Of a stretch of 64,000 nt of DNA, positions 40,288-51,550 are shown piece after piece. This stretch comes from Adiantum capillus-veneris (taxonomy: Eukaryota > Streptophyta > Polypodiopsida > Polypodiales > Pteridaceae). The notes beneath the pieces were generated by a model. The model worked only from the letters and a program-made list of their open reading frames with translations. It made no database searches and was not told the origin of the DNA. Each line of letters starts with the position of its first letter. The stretch's first letter is position 1. A program made the position numbers and the translations under genes. The DNA lies in NCBI GenBank assembly GCA_014529385.2, contig CM043962.1:130273074-130337073 (forward strand). Reading direction: 5' to 3'.

Positions 40288-41430
40288 GTCTTCATGTTGG
40301 ATGCAATTTTACCAATATTTCTATTGGCAATGAGCTTCTTTTACAATAGTAATGCTCTAGTATCAAATAAAAGGAATGCTAGCCTTCAAGGACTACCTAT
40401 ATTTAGGGTGAGACTGTTAATCTCTTCAAATGATGGAAACTCTGTTTTTTCACTTCTTGAAGTACGTTTCAATCCGAAACTAACTTTATATAAACCTGCA
40501 CCTATGCTTGGGCATCATGACTTGAGTAGGGATAATATAGTTGTCCAAACTATGCATAATTATGTTTGTGACCTTCCATTTGTGTTTTTTTCAAGTTGCA
40601 TACGTCAAGGTTTAAGGATGATGATATAGTTGTTGCAGCTGACATTTACATTGGTTTGTGGATAACTACCATTTGTCTCATCTTTAAGTTGTTTTTATTA
40701 GGTTGTATTGAGTCAAAGATAGCTGCATTTTTATTTTTCAGTGGCTTTTCATTGCGTGTTTTGTGTAAGTAATCCAGTTTTTCTTTGGCTTTTTTAGTAG
40801 TTCTTAAGGTAACAAAGAATTTGCAATTTTATGTCATAACGTTGTTATTGTAAATGCATGAATTAGAAGTTAGAACTTGCACACTCTTGTCTCATGTCCT
40901 TGATAGTCAGGACTTTTGAGTTTTCAGTAGACATAGACGAAGGTCATTCAGTGAAGCTTTTGTAATCATGTTTAATGTTGTTGTCAATTGAAAACATACA
41001 TTTATTCTTTCCGAGTTTGTGTGTGGCTCTTCAATGTGTGATTTGTGCAAGTGTGTAGTGTCTCTCTTACCCTTTTAATGGCTAATAATTACAGATCTTT
41101 GTAATCTCATGAAGGTGTATATTGGTGCATCCAGTTTGAGAGTTTGGAAGTCTGAGTAGATTAAGGAAGTTCTAAGGACACACTTCCATATGAACCACCT
41201 CAAGGCTTTTCCTATTAAAGGGTTTTGGTGATAATGAAAGCACCTAAAGTGATGGATTTCCGAACAAAAGTACAGTAACTCTAGCCTGAATCAACCTTTT
41301 CTTCCTTTCGGAGAGACAAGGACTTTGACTATGTTTTAGAGAATATCTCATGGCTCTCAAAAAGGTTCAGCTTTTCAAACCTTTGTTTGTTTTGCAGAAA
41401 ATTGATGTCTCAAGTTAGAAATAGCACACA

Positions 41431-41432
<2 letters not shown>
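40288..41432. other. Unassigned, A/T-rich
   Basis: No gene or family recognised. The open frame at 40294-40629 has no recognisable features. Confidence 0.6.

Positions 41433-41475
<43 letters not shown>
41433..41475. repeat. (CT)n microsatellite
   Basis: About 21 units preceded by ACACACA. Confidence 0.98.
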
Positions 41476-41478
<3 letters not shown>

Positions 41479-41797
41479 GCACACATTTTGTTTGGTCAAA
41501 CTAAAATTACATTAATGTAGATGGCATGGCATCCTAAAATGGGTGAAGCCACACTAGAAGGCTAGAAACAGTCTTAGAAAACCTCAAACTCCTGAAGTGA
41601 AATGTTTCCCAATTGAAAACAATCACGAAGAGACTAAAGGAACTGAGTATAAAAGTATGGGCTGTATAACTCTGGCCATGGCGAAAAGCTTGCTGCAGAT
41701 GATCGCGTGTATGATAAGGAAGCTGAAGGGCCTCGAACTGCATCCAAGCAAGAAAATAGTCATACTGTGATAATGGTCGATTCAATTGGTCAAAGCG

Positions 41798-42130
41798 CTA
41801 GAAGAGTCTTCCAAAACAGCAGTGAGGGAAACAATACTGCAGCCTTTGTGTAGCCTTTCGAGTAGTATCATGGGCAAGAGAACAATGCCAATATATATGA
41901 GGTTTTTTCTCATCGCGTTGGTGGCAAGAACAACATAAAGAGGAAGCAATGCGGGAATTTGCTGGAAGGACTTAAACAGGAAGCATGCCTATGAGACAAC
42001 GCCAAAAGAAAACCCTTTGTTTGAGAGGCAATTTGCAAATCCAACTCTTTTGTAAAATGCTTTTCCACCATCGAAGAGGTTTGCAAAATTCCATATGATT
42101 GATTATGTAACAGACTTGGACACTCCAAGT
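41798..42130 (-). pseudogene. LINE (non-LTR) zinc-finger-RVT fragment
   Basis: On the minus strand from about 42067: WKSILQKSWICKLPLKQRVF, FWRCLIGMLPV, a stop, then CCSCHQRDEKKPHIYWHCSL. This is the pattern of the zinc-binding region after the RT of plant L1-type LINEs: W-x2-(I/L) ... P-x-K ... F-x-WR ... LP ... C-x2-C ... H-x2-WHC. One in-frame stop; RT and endonuclease are not present upstream, where LTR-A begins. It is a fragment of a dead LINE. Confidence 0.8.
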
Positions 42131-42159
42131 CAAGAATCAATCGCAACAGCACCAAATAA

Positions 42160-42621
42160 CCACTTCAAACAATTCACAGATCACAATAGATTTGCACTGG
42201 CCCAGCGTAGTTCCGTGCCTAGAGATATTGGCCCCAAAGACTGACGCCCCTTTCGGTATTTTTTTTTGTATTAATCAATCATCAAAGTACAAGAGAGGGG
42301 TTTGGGTTTCACTCTCAGACTCTGCGTCCAAATGCTCTGAGAAGTGAGACCCTCACCACTTATTTAAAGGTTACAAGGGATGTCCAAAAGCAGAGCCCCA
42401 AAAGCTTGAAAGCAAAAGCAGATTCTCTCTCTCTATCAATGAGAGCCAGTAAAAAGCAAGTTCTCTTTTTCACAAATCATAGCAAAAAGCTGAGATTTGC
42501 GTCGCTCAAAATTTTCAAATACTATATAAAAAAAAAATCACTTCCGCGATTTCTGAAAATTAGGGTTTTTGGCAAAAATTAGGGTTTCTGCTGTCGGTAG
42601 CCATGTCATCACTTTGTGACA
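42160..42621 (-). repeat. LTR-A copy 3 (3' LTR, minus)
   Basis: From 42621 on the minus strand: TGTCACAAAGTGATGACATGG, then the family module ATACCGAAAGGGGCGTCAGTCTTTGGGG (42231-42262 reversed). A purine tract precedes its start at 42624-42634, fixing it as the 3' LTR of a minus-strand element whose chromodomain lies at 43273-43458. The left edge is approximate. Confidence 0.82.
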
Positions 42622-42623
42622 TA

Positions 42624-42634
42624 CCCCCCTCTTG
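42624..42634 (-). promoter_or_regulatory. Polypurine tract of minus-strand LTR-A element
   Basis: Minus strand CAAGAGGGGGG, three bases before TGTCAC. Confidence 0.85.
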
Positions 42635-43272
42635 AAAGCATTGTAATCGACCGCGATTACATCTACAAAACCGACAAAAGCCATAAACCGTCTTAGCAGA
42701 CACTGACTGTTAGTACCTACGTACTAGGAACACACATCTAGCACATGTACAAAATCGACAGTCACATCTCACGACATCATAGGACATCACCAAATATCAC
42801 AGGACATCACATGACATTCAACATTCATTCGGATCTTAGACCATGATTTATCGGCAATGTAGCTAGCAATCACATCTAGGTCCAATCGGGACCTCATCGA
42901 TGTCCGATTGACTAACCCCTATTGCAACCATGTCTGTTCGAGATCAAGTAGACCAAAATGTTGCAGTCATTTCGTCTATCAGTTCCTGCACTCAAAAGAA
43001 GTGAAGAAACAAATCAATATCATTATCAGGAATTCCATTTCATAAAGTCATCCAACAGAATACTGTCAGCTATCAGTATCCCTGAAGCTCAAAGAGACAT
43101 CAGTGACTTTAGTATAAAAATCGAGGCATCTGTTGACAAAGGAGCGGAGTGACTCCCCTCTTGTGCATCCCACTGACCAGATCTCCGACCAAGCTGAATT
43201 CTGGGTTCCTTTGGAGTAGACTATGCTAAACCAAAACATCGAGGTAAAGTTTCACAATCCGAGGAGTATCTG
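42635..43272 (-). other. 3' non-coding region of LTR-A element
   Basis: Between the chromodomain remnant and the purine tract. Holds CATCACA-type short repeats near 42775-42815; no gene. Confidence 0.6.
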
Positions 43273-43458
43273 CTAGGTCTCCTCCTCCATCCACTTCGCA
43301 TCAAATGCAGGAAAGTTCTTGAAGTTAACCAAGAACCGCCTTCGGACTTTACCTTTCTTAGTATTGTTATGTGCCAAAATATATTCAGGAACAAGGATCT
43401 CCTTGTTTTCTTCCACTTCGGGTTTCTCATCAGGCTCCCCATCGTCAGGCACATCACC
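43273..43458 (-). pseudogene. Chromodomain remnant of LTR-A element
   Basis: Minus-strand frame: PDDGEPDEKPEVEENKEILV, then PEYILAHNNTKKGKVRRRFL, VNFKNFPAFDAKWMEEE and a stop. This is the chromodomain pattern (PE-x-IL ... LVxFKN-P..-AxW), as at 47561-47690. It marks the element as a chromovirus. Its integrase core is absent; right of about 43465 the sequence switches to a plus-strand pol. Confidence 0.85.
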
Positions 43459-43465
43459 CTTAACA

Positions 43466-44021
43466 GGTCATTGTGGATGGTGGATCTAGGATCAATCTGA
43501 TGCCATAATTTACTATGTTGGCTTTAGGTCTGCAGCCTACCCGTCCTGTTCCATTCACTGTTACATTGGCAAACCAGAGGACAATCTACCCGGTGGACAT
43601 AGTAGAGAAGGTGCCTTTGATGGTACAAGATTTCACATTTAGCTTGGATTTTGTGATGGTAAGTCTTCCTCAGGTAGAGGGAGGATTTTCGTTGCTGATT
43701 GGTAGACCATGGTTGCGGCATACTAAGGCACTTCATGATTGGGGAAATGACGCCATGTGGATACATACTCCTGGCTCCCCCATGCAACAAATTCGGCTCG
43801 ATGGAGGGATGGATCCGGTGGTTCGTCACAGCTCATTGTCAGTACAGTCCAACCCCGACCTTGAGCAGCCCATTCCACGTGACGGGTCTGACGAAGACCT
43901 GCTGCAGTGGTTGGAAGCTACCACCTCTATGCCCTGCTATGTGGTCTCTTTTCAAAACTCACCTGAACAGGTAACACTCTCTCCTAGCTCCTCAGAAGGA
44001 CACCAATGCCCAAAGTCCTAG
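43466..44021 (+). pseudogene. Retropepsin of Athila/Tat-like element 3
   Basis: VDGGSRINLMP holds the catalytic Asp (DGGS variant), followed by a stop, then LALGLQPTRPVPFTVTLA, VQDFTFSLDFVMV and LIGRPWL, the second retropepsin block. A Ser/Gln-rich linker follows to 44021. The N-terminal edge coincides with the junction to the minus-strand chromodomain. This is the start of a pol pseudogene that continues to 45562 and, after a 9-kb insertion, at 54564. Confidence 0.85.
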
Positions 44022-44479
44022 TCCTACAGGAGACAGTGCACTAGTTGAAAAAGTAAGTGTACGTGTGTTAGCCTCTGATTCTCATGATTCGAATGATCCC
44101 TTGATGGAAGCCGTCGGCCTCGGGGAACCTATAACACATCACCGAAGGGGGAAGAAATCTCCTTTGCATGAACTCGCACCTGATTCCTCCCTTCCTCTAA
44201 CATCTTCAAGGTGGTCGGACACCACACCCCTTCACAATGTTATGTCTGTGTCTGAAGATTTATCCTTCGAGGAGCTTCCACCAGGATGGTTGCAAGAAGA
44301 GTATGCGGAGTTTCCAATCGATTAAACACCAGCACATGATGTCTCGAAGCTCCAAGAGGCAGCTCACTTCTCAGCTTCTGAGGTACCCTCCACAGTTACA
44401 CCTCCTGACCCGGTCAAAAAAGTCAACCTCGGCGATCCTGACAACCCTCAGCATGTCCTCTTAGCAGCTTGGTTATAGG
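44022..44479 (+). pseudogene. Protease-RT linker of element 3
   Basis: Ser/Pro/Glu-rich frame (44065-44325) with a stop at 44323, then the same frame continues with DPDNPQHVLLAAWL before a stop at 44477. This is the usual Tat-type block before RT. Confidence 0.7.
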
Positions 44480-45562
44480 AGCAACCCGCTTTACTTGCTC
44501 AGGCAGTTTCTTTTATACACTCTTTTAAGGATGTTTTTGCATGGTCTTACAAGGATTTGGAAGGGATCCCACTAGAATTGGGTCTCCACACTATCCCTCT
44601 GGTTGAAGGGGCTAAGCCAATCAGAGGCCGAGCTTATAAGCTCAACCCTAAGTATGCAGAGGCTGTCAAGTCAGAGCTCGAAAAAATGCAAGAGGCGTAC
44701 CTGTGAAGCACTCTGAGTGGTTATCACCCATGGTGATAGCGCCTAAGAAGCAGTCCAACAAAATTCGTGTGTGCGTAGATTACCAAGCTCCGAATAAGGT
44801 AACTATCCCAGATGGTTTCCCAACACCTTTCACTGAGCGTGTGCTCGAAGATGTAGCAGGGCATGTATTGTACAGTTTCATGGATGGGTTTAGTGGATAC
44901 AATCAGTTGGGCATCCATCCAGGGGATCAGCTGAAAACGGCCTTTGTGACTCCCTGGGGCATTTTCATCTACACTAGAATGTCTTTTGGGTTGAAAAATG
45001 CTCCACTTTCTTTCAATAGGGTGGTATATTTCATCTTTTGTCCTCTGCTTACAGATCATCTTCGCATCTTCATGGACGATTTTTTGACCTTCTTAGGTGC
45101 TCAATGTTCAACCCCAGTGGAAAGTCTAGAGGAACACCTTGCTTAGCTCTCTGCTGTCTTCCTCAGGTGCAGAGAGGCACGCCTAAAGCTAAATCCTAAT
45201 AAATGTCCTTTTTTGGTTACTGAGGGGACACTTATAGGCCATGTGGTGTCTGCTAAAAGTTTAGCGCCTAATCTAAAGAAGATCGTGGCAATCTTAAAGT
45301 TACCACCTCCCATCAACCCAAAAGAGGTGTAGAGCTTTGTAGGCCACACAGGTTATCATCGCCGGTTTATACGCATGTATACACAAGTGGCTCAACCCGT
45401 AACCCGCCTAACCAGTGCTACTGTTCCCTTTCAATAGTCAAATGCAGAGGCTGAAGCTTTTGCATACCTCAAAAAATGCCTCACTGAAGCGCCTATCTTA
45501 GTAGCTCCCGATTGGTCTCTTACTTTTCATGTGCATACTGATGCCAGTCAACTGGCTGTGGG
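44480..45562 (+). pseudogene. pol: RT and start of RNase H, element 3
   Basis: HSFKDVFAWSYKDLEGIPLE, HTIPLVEGAKPIRGRAYKLN, a frame change near 44700, SEWLSPMVIAPKKQSNKIRV, FMDGFSGYNQLGIH, MSFGLKNAPLSFNRV and catalytic IFMDDFLTF near 45070. A stop at 45144, HVVSAKSLAPNLKKIVAIL and FVGHTGYHRRFIRMY follow, then RNase H text [12 protein letters not shown], where the minus-strand chromovirus begins. F-M-D-D again replaces Y-x-D-D. Several stops. Confidence 0.9.
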
Positions 45563-47263
45563 TGTAACATTTAATGGCCTAATAACTTATGTGTAGCAGA
45601 AATTAGCATGAACATAGTGGGTATTTCATTAGAGTAGATTCCTAATGAGAATTACAAGAGTGCTTGGGTGGAGAGAGCAACAAAAAGCATAACACCTAGT
45701 TAGATAGCATCGACAATACTTTCAAAAGAGAGAGCAATTAAGATATTGACAATAGTTGAGGACCGGATTTTCATGGAGCCGGTCCCCCCTCCAAAAGGCT
45801 TTGTATTATGGTTTCTCCCATCAAGAGAGACATTGTACAATACAATTCTTTGTGTTCCTTCAAGACTAGCTAGTGCAATGAAGATGGAAACTTCATGCAC
45901 TAAGCAAAACACTTAACAAACACAACTTGAATTATCCCCGTTCTCAGACCCAAGAACTCACACACCTTCGAAGATGGTGAGAGCTAGCAGGGTATGAGAG
46001 TAGATTGAGAGGAAAAAGGAGTATCTTACGAGAAAGATGTACATCTCCTCACATAATCACTCATATATAGCATAGCTTAGCTTAGTAATTAGCTTGGTAG
46101 AGGAGATGAGCATGCATTGAAGCTTGGCTCTTGGTTGGATTTGCATCCACATGCCAAGAGAGTGTTGATGTAGGCTTCTATCTCACAAGCTTGGAGTAGG
46201 TGATGAGTTCTCCATTAAAGCTTGGGAAGAGATAGTCTTCTCTTTCTTCACACATGAGCTTGTGTGAGTGTGTGTGTGATAATGCCTTGCAAAAATCAGC
46301 CCCCTCTCTCTCTCTTGGGAGAGCCCTCTTGCTAAATGCTCTTCCTGAAGCCTCATTGGCCCTCCCCAAGTCAAGCCAATTACAATTAAGCAGCATAAGT
46401 GATAGCCTTCTGACATGTGTCCCCCTTTCCCCTTTTGTGAGAGATTTAGGTAATTAAATAATTAAACTAAACTCTCATTGGACCCCTTTGCCTCCTGGCC
46501 AATAGGAATCAGGCAAGCCATGGGGCTCCTGAATGCTCATTGGACCCCTTGGGAGACTGCCCAATAGTCTTCTAGGAGACTTAATTCTCATTGGTTTCTT
46601 TTATTAAATGTTTTTAAATTAATTAAACTAGATTTACTCTAGCTTAATTTATATTGGTCCACTTCAAGGGTCATCCAATAGAAATTGGGCACACCTTGTG
46701 GGCATCTGGCCTAGGGAGCTGACATGTGTCCCTCATTCCCTTTGTGTAAAGGGAGCCTGTGTGTGTGTGTGTGTGGCTTTCTCTCTCATCCCCTACCTTT
46801 AGGGCTCGCCCCCTCCCATGTAGGGATGTGCAAAGACTTTTAGGGCACACACAAAGTATCCAATTTTCCCTAGGGTTGACCTTTGGACACAACCTTTGAA
46901 TTTTGGAACCTTAGCATTTTGGAAGTCTTAATGGGCTGAACCTTAGGGTCTTTTTAGCCCATTGTTGAATATGGCTCTGCTGCAGATGGCCCCCCCTTTG
47001 GATCCCTATTTTCCCTCCTTTGGATCCCTACTGTGGCCGGTCTGCTAGCTTAACCAATATTCTAGCTTTTTCTCCCTTGGCCTTCCCCACATTAAATGAT
47101 CAGTTTAATATGAGAAAATCATTTAGGAGAATTAGATATTGATTATTATGACATTACCTCTCTCTTGAAATCATAGTCATCCTCGACTATGGTGTAGAGA
47201 AGATAAAGCATGTTCATGAGTCCTTTTCTTAGCGGGTAGAGGATCCCTATGTTACCCTACGAC
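45563..47263 (-). repeat. 3' LTR of 9.0-kb chromovirus
   Basis: TGTAACATTTAATGGCC ... GTTACCCTACGAC in plus-strand reading. Includes short (TG)n runs (46262-46277 and 46759-46774) and several CTCATTGGNCC direct repeats (about 46470-46600). Confidence 0.95.
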
Positions 47264-47560
47264 ATCATTCCACAATGGATGACTAGTCCATTTGGCGCTT
47301 GAGAGCCTGAGGCTGCCGCAAGCATGTCTGCACATTAGTCCTATCAATCTTCCATAGTAGAGTGACAAGCTCTACTTGGTGTTTGGGAGACGTCGTCTCC
47401 GCAAACTTGATCTAAGCATGCATACTACTTCATTTTTGTGCACAAATAAAGAAAAAGAGAGTCTTATAAGACAAAAATTTTGTTCATTTTTAACATTTTG
47501 TACATTTGCTTACTCTTGGGAAGCATTGTAAGCATTGACAAGGTTTAGGTTATCCTTTAA
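47264..47560 (-). other. 3' non-coding region of 9.0-kb chromovirus
   Basis: About 300 bp between chromodomain stop and LTR with no gene. I see no strong purine tract next to the LTR. Confidence 0.7.
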
Positions 47561-48880
47561 TTAAATGCCTTGCATCCATCTAGCATCTTCAAAAGGATAA
47601 TTCTTAAACTTAATAAGATATGGTCGGATAGTCTTACCGCCTTTTAGTACCTTGTGTTCATGTCGGAGAATGGACTCGGGCTGCAGCACCTCTTCTTGGT
47701 CCTCGATCTCCGGTGGGTCTTCAATAGTTGGTTCTTGAGGTGGCTCTCCTTTGTAAGGCTTTAATAGGCTCACATGAAAAGCATTGTGTATGAGCCAATG
47801 ATTGGGAAACTTGAGTTGATAGGCCATCTCATTGATTGGCCTAAGAATCTGAAAGGGACCATAGTACCTTTTTGCTAGTTTAGCATAGTACTTTTGGTGA
47901 CCCGTAGGATTCTTGCCCGTTGTGTGCCTTAATCGAGCCTTGGGAAACTTTAACAAGACCCAATCGTTTTCTTTAAAGGCTTGGGCTCTTCTGTGCTTGT
48001 CAGCAGCAGCCTTTTGCCTTTGCTGTGAGATAGAGATAACATCCTTGATCTTTTGGAAAGATTCTTGTAGGTCTCGGCTATACTCATTTGCAGCGAAGAT
48101 ATTCCCATGTACCTTAAGTAGCAAGGGACTTTTTGATCTTCCCTCAATTACCTCGAAAGGTGCTTTTCCTGTGGAAGTATGTACAGTGTTATTGTAAGCA
48201 TACTCCACTAAGGGTAAGTACTTCTCCCATTGGGATCTTTGATCTACTTCCGTTACATAGGCTTTTAGTAGATCGAGAATTGTTAGGTTAGCTATTTCAC
48301 TTTCGCCATCCATTTGTCGATGATAGGCCGAAGAGAAATTTAGCCTTGTCCCTAAATTCTCAAAGAGACCCTTCCAGAAATTACTGGTCATTCTAGGATC
48401 TCTATCCGACACTATGGACATTGGCAAGCCATGGTATTTGAAAATTTGTGAAATGAAGAGGGTTGCCATTTGATGGGCTTTGATAGTCTTTTTGACAGGT
48501 ATAAAATGAGCTTGTTTACTGAACCTGTCTACTATCGTCCATATTCCCGTATTCCCATGGATAGACTTAGGCAATCCAAAGATAAAATCCATGGATATGC
48601 TCTCCCATGGTGAATTAGGGATTGGCAAGGTTGAAGCAATCCAGTTGCTTCCCTCTATCAAATTTTGTCTTTTGACATACCACACATTTGGAAACATACT
48701 TTTGTATGTTCACTTTCATGGTAGGCCAATAGAAATATGTTTCAATTCCCTTTAAGGTAGACTGAATCCCTCTATGCCCCGCATACGGGGGAGCATGAGA
48801 TTCATACATTACTTTCTCACGCAGGAGTTAGTAACGCATAGTCTATTGCCATAGAGAAGATAACCATCTTGTAAAGTAAA
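47561..48880 (-). pseudogene. pol: Integrase with chromodomain, frameshifted at the front
   Basis: The zinc finger lies in a different frame (48660-48825: VMYESHAPPYAGHRGIQ, ETYFYWPTMK, CVVCQKTKFD) from both RNase H (ends 48809) and the core. The core (47561-48697) has SISMDFIFGLP, VDRFSKQAHFIPVKK, VSDRDPRMTSNFW and MDGESEIANL, in D,D35E spacing. GPF-type block: YYGPFQIL, LIHNAFHVSLLKPY. The chromodomain at the C-terminus (LQPESILRHEHKVLKGGKTI, then YLIKFKNYPFEDARWM) is cut short. It would integrate element cDNA. Two frame changes disable it. Confidence 0.92.
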
Positions 48881-49273
48881 TGGTTCTTCTTTCTTCCCTA
48901 ATGCAAGGGCTGAAATCACATCTCTAAAATCGGGATCAATAGCATACTCATCTATCATTGAAGATAGATCATTGTGAGTTGCTATGGAAACCGCATTCAC
49001 TCTCGGCCGTCTTGAGAGTGCATCGGCTACTTGATTATGCTTGCCAGCAATGTGAGCAATATGAAAATGAAATTGCGAAAGGAAATTTGCCCACCTCATT
49101 TGTTTGTCGGAGAGCTTGGTCTGCGTCATGAAGTACTTAAGACTTTGGTGATCCGTTCGCAGAATGAAAGGAGTCCCCAATAAATAGTGCTTCCATGAGT
49201 CTAAGGCATGTAGAACTGCAAGGAGTTCCTTTTCGTATATGCCTAGAGCTTGCTCAACAGGGTCGAGCCTTCA
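48881..49273 (-). pseudogene. pol: RNase H, 3' part
   Basis: After a TGA at 49271-49273: YEKELLAVLHALDSWKHYLL, FILRTDHQSLKYF, DKQMRWANFLSQFHF and HNQVADALSRRPRV. Continuous in frame with the RT ORF upstream, so the TGA is a single nonsense change. Confidence 0.9.
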
Positions 49274-51550
49274 GCTCTCATAGCCTATGGTGTGCCCTTC
49301 TTGGAGCAAAACAGCTCCAAGGCAATCACCACAAGCATCACATTGGACCTCAAATGGTTTTGAGAGATCTGGTAGTGTAAGCACAGGTTGAGAGATAAGC
49401 TTTTCAAAAGCATTGTTCTCCTTAGCAGACCATGTATACCTAACGCTTTTCTTTGTTAGGTCATGTAATGGTCCCGCAATTTGTGAGAACTTTTCTATGA
49501 AGCGTCTATAGTATGCGCACATACCTATAAAGCTTCTTAGTTCATGAAGATTCCTTGGTTTAGGCCATCCTTTTATTACCTCTAACTTGGATGGATCCAT
49601 TTGGATGCCATCTTGAGAGATAATGTGACCTAAATACTGAATCTCTTGCAAGAAAAATTCACTTTTCTTTCGATTAACATAAAGTTTATTCTCTCTTAAA
49701 ACTTGAAATATTACCTGGAGGTGTTGCTTGTGTTCCTCCAATGAATTAGAGTAGATGATAATATCATCAAAGAACACTCCAGTGAAGGTTCGATGAGGCC
49801 TGAACAGCTTCTCCATCAAGCGGTTGAATGTGGCTGGTGCATTGGTCAAGCCAAAAGGCATGACAATGTATTCGTAAAGACCAAATGTAGTGCAAAATGC
49901 GGTCTTTACAATGTCTTGATCAACTATCCTTATTTGATGATAGCCACTTTTTAGGTCAACCCTACTGAAGTAGGTCGATCCTTGTAGCTTATCAAATAGG
50001 TCTTCTACCCGTGGAACGGGAAACCTATTCTTGATAGTGATCCTATTTAGTGCTCTATAGTCGACACACATACGATATGTGCCGTCTTTCTTTTGCACTA
50101 ATAGCACAGGTGAGCAAAATGGAGATGAGCTAGGCCTAACCATGCCCTTCTCAACTAACTCATGCACTTGCCGCATAATCTCCTCTTGTTGAGCTTGAGA
50201 AACTCTATAAGGAGGTTTATTAGGCGGTGAACTTCCTGGAAGACGTTCAATTGCATGGTCATCATTACCTCGTTTAGGAGGTAGCTCACAAGGGATGTCG
50301 TCAATAAAAACATCTTGAAACCCCTTGAGAAAATTGGATAACTCTAATTCCTTTTGGTTGCTTTTATTTTCTTTTGCTAAAGCATTAGGTTCATTTTGAG
50401 AGTCTTTAACAAAAATCATGTACACGGAAATAGAGCTCTTTATTGACTTGTTGAAAGCTGGTGTATGTACAATGGGGATGGTGTTACCCATTTCCTTAGC
50501 ATCTATATACATGTCTTTTTCCCTGAACTTAAAGGAGATTCTCCTTTCAGGAAATTTAACATCGGCAGCCAGGCGGTCAACCCATGGTGCCCCTAGGATT
50601 ACATCCTCATGCTTGAGAGGAGAGATAAAGAAGTCCTCTTTGTCCACATATCCTTGGACATGAAGCCTCAATTTCCCAATTACGGGAGTGACTGAAGCTT
50701 CTTGCCCCTTGAAGGCACTGTCTGCGGGTAGGACATCTCCCATATCGTAGGATTGTATTCCTAGCTTGGTGGCCAACTCTATAGATATAAAATGGTGAGT
50801 AGAACCAGGGTCAAAGAGAATAAAAGCATCATGTTCTCTTACCTTTCCCCAAGCATGGCATAGAGGATATCCTTTGTGGTGAGTTTGGTGAGTCTCCTCG
50901 TCTTGGATTTCAACCAAGGAAGCTCTAGGAGGATCTTGGCGGTTGTTCTTTTGGGGACAAGCGCGGTACGCATGCTCTTGTTCACCGCACTTGAAACACC
51001 GGTTATCCTTACGATAATGCTCAAGCTCTTCAGGAGAGAGTTTATTCTTACCTTTGTAAACTCCCTTCTCTTTAGCTTTGTTGGAGTTGCCCTTAGGAGT
51101 CTTTTGGACATTGTCCTTCCCCTTAGGCTCATTGGAACCCTTGTTTTCCGGGGGCTTATTATTTCTTTTTTCCCCCGTTTGGAAATTGATTCGAGAGGCG
51201 ACCATAGTGTGGTGTATTACCGCCGATATGGTACGTGGTCTTTGGGAGTTGACATACTCCGTCATTTCTTCGGTTAAGCCCGCACAAAATTGTTGCTTTT
51301 GCTCTCCAAAATCCAACCTTTTGAAGACACTGGCTTTGAGTTGTAGGTCCCAAAACTTGTCTACATATTTGTGGATGGATTCATTGGGAGAGAGCTTTAA
51401 GCTTCGCCATTCGGTGAGTACTTTGTCTTTGGCATCGGTGGCCAAAAATTGCTTCATAATGGAAGCTCTTAAAGCCTTCCGTGTTCGTGGAGCTTCACCA
51501 TTGGCTCGTAGGCTAGACCACCATTGTCTGGCGGACTTTTGAAAGTGCAT
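49271..51550 (-). pseudogene. pol: gag C-terminus, protease, RT and RNase H start
   Basis: 759 residues open. Capsid part: SARQWWSSLRANG, TEWRSLKLSPNESIHKYVDK. Zinc knuckle CFKCGEQEHAYRAC (about 50957-50998). Protease: FILFDPGSTHHFIS (DPG where DSG/DTG is usual) and ILGAPWV. RT: GSSPPNKPPYRVS, VLLVQKKDGTYRMCVDYRAL, VDLKSGYHQIRI, MPFGLTNAPATFNRLM and catalytic VFFDDIIIYS (about 49750-49779). RNase H start: FEVQCDACGDCLGAVLLQEG. The protein combines packaging, processing and cDNA synthesis. The frame ends at TGA 49271. It is reached from gag through a TAA at 51611. Confidence 0.94.

Noticed and set aside
38880-40290. Possible simple tandem LTR array
   Set aside because: Copy 4 is in the opposite orientation to copies 2 and 3, so the structure is a palindrome, not a tandem array.
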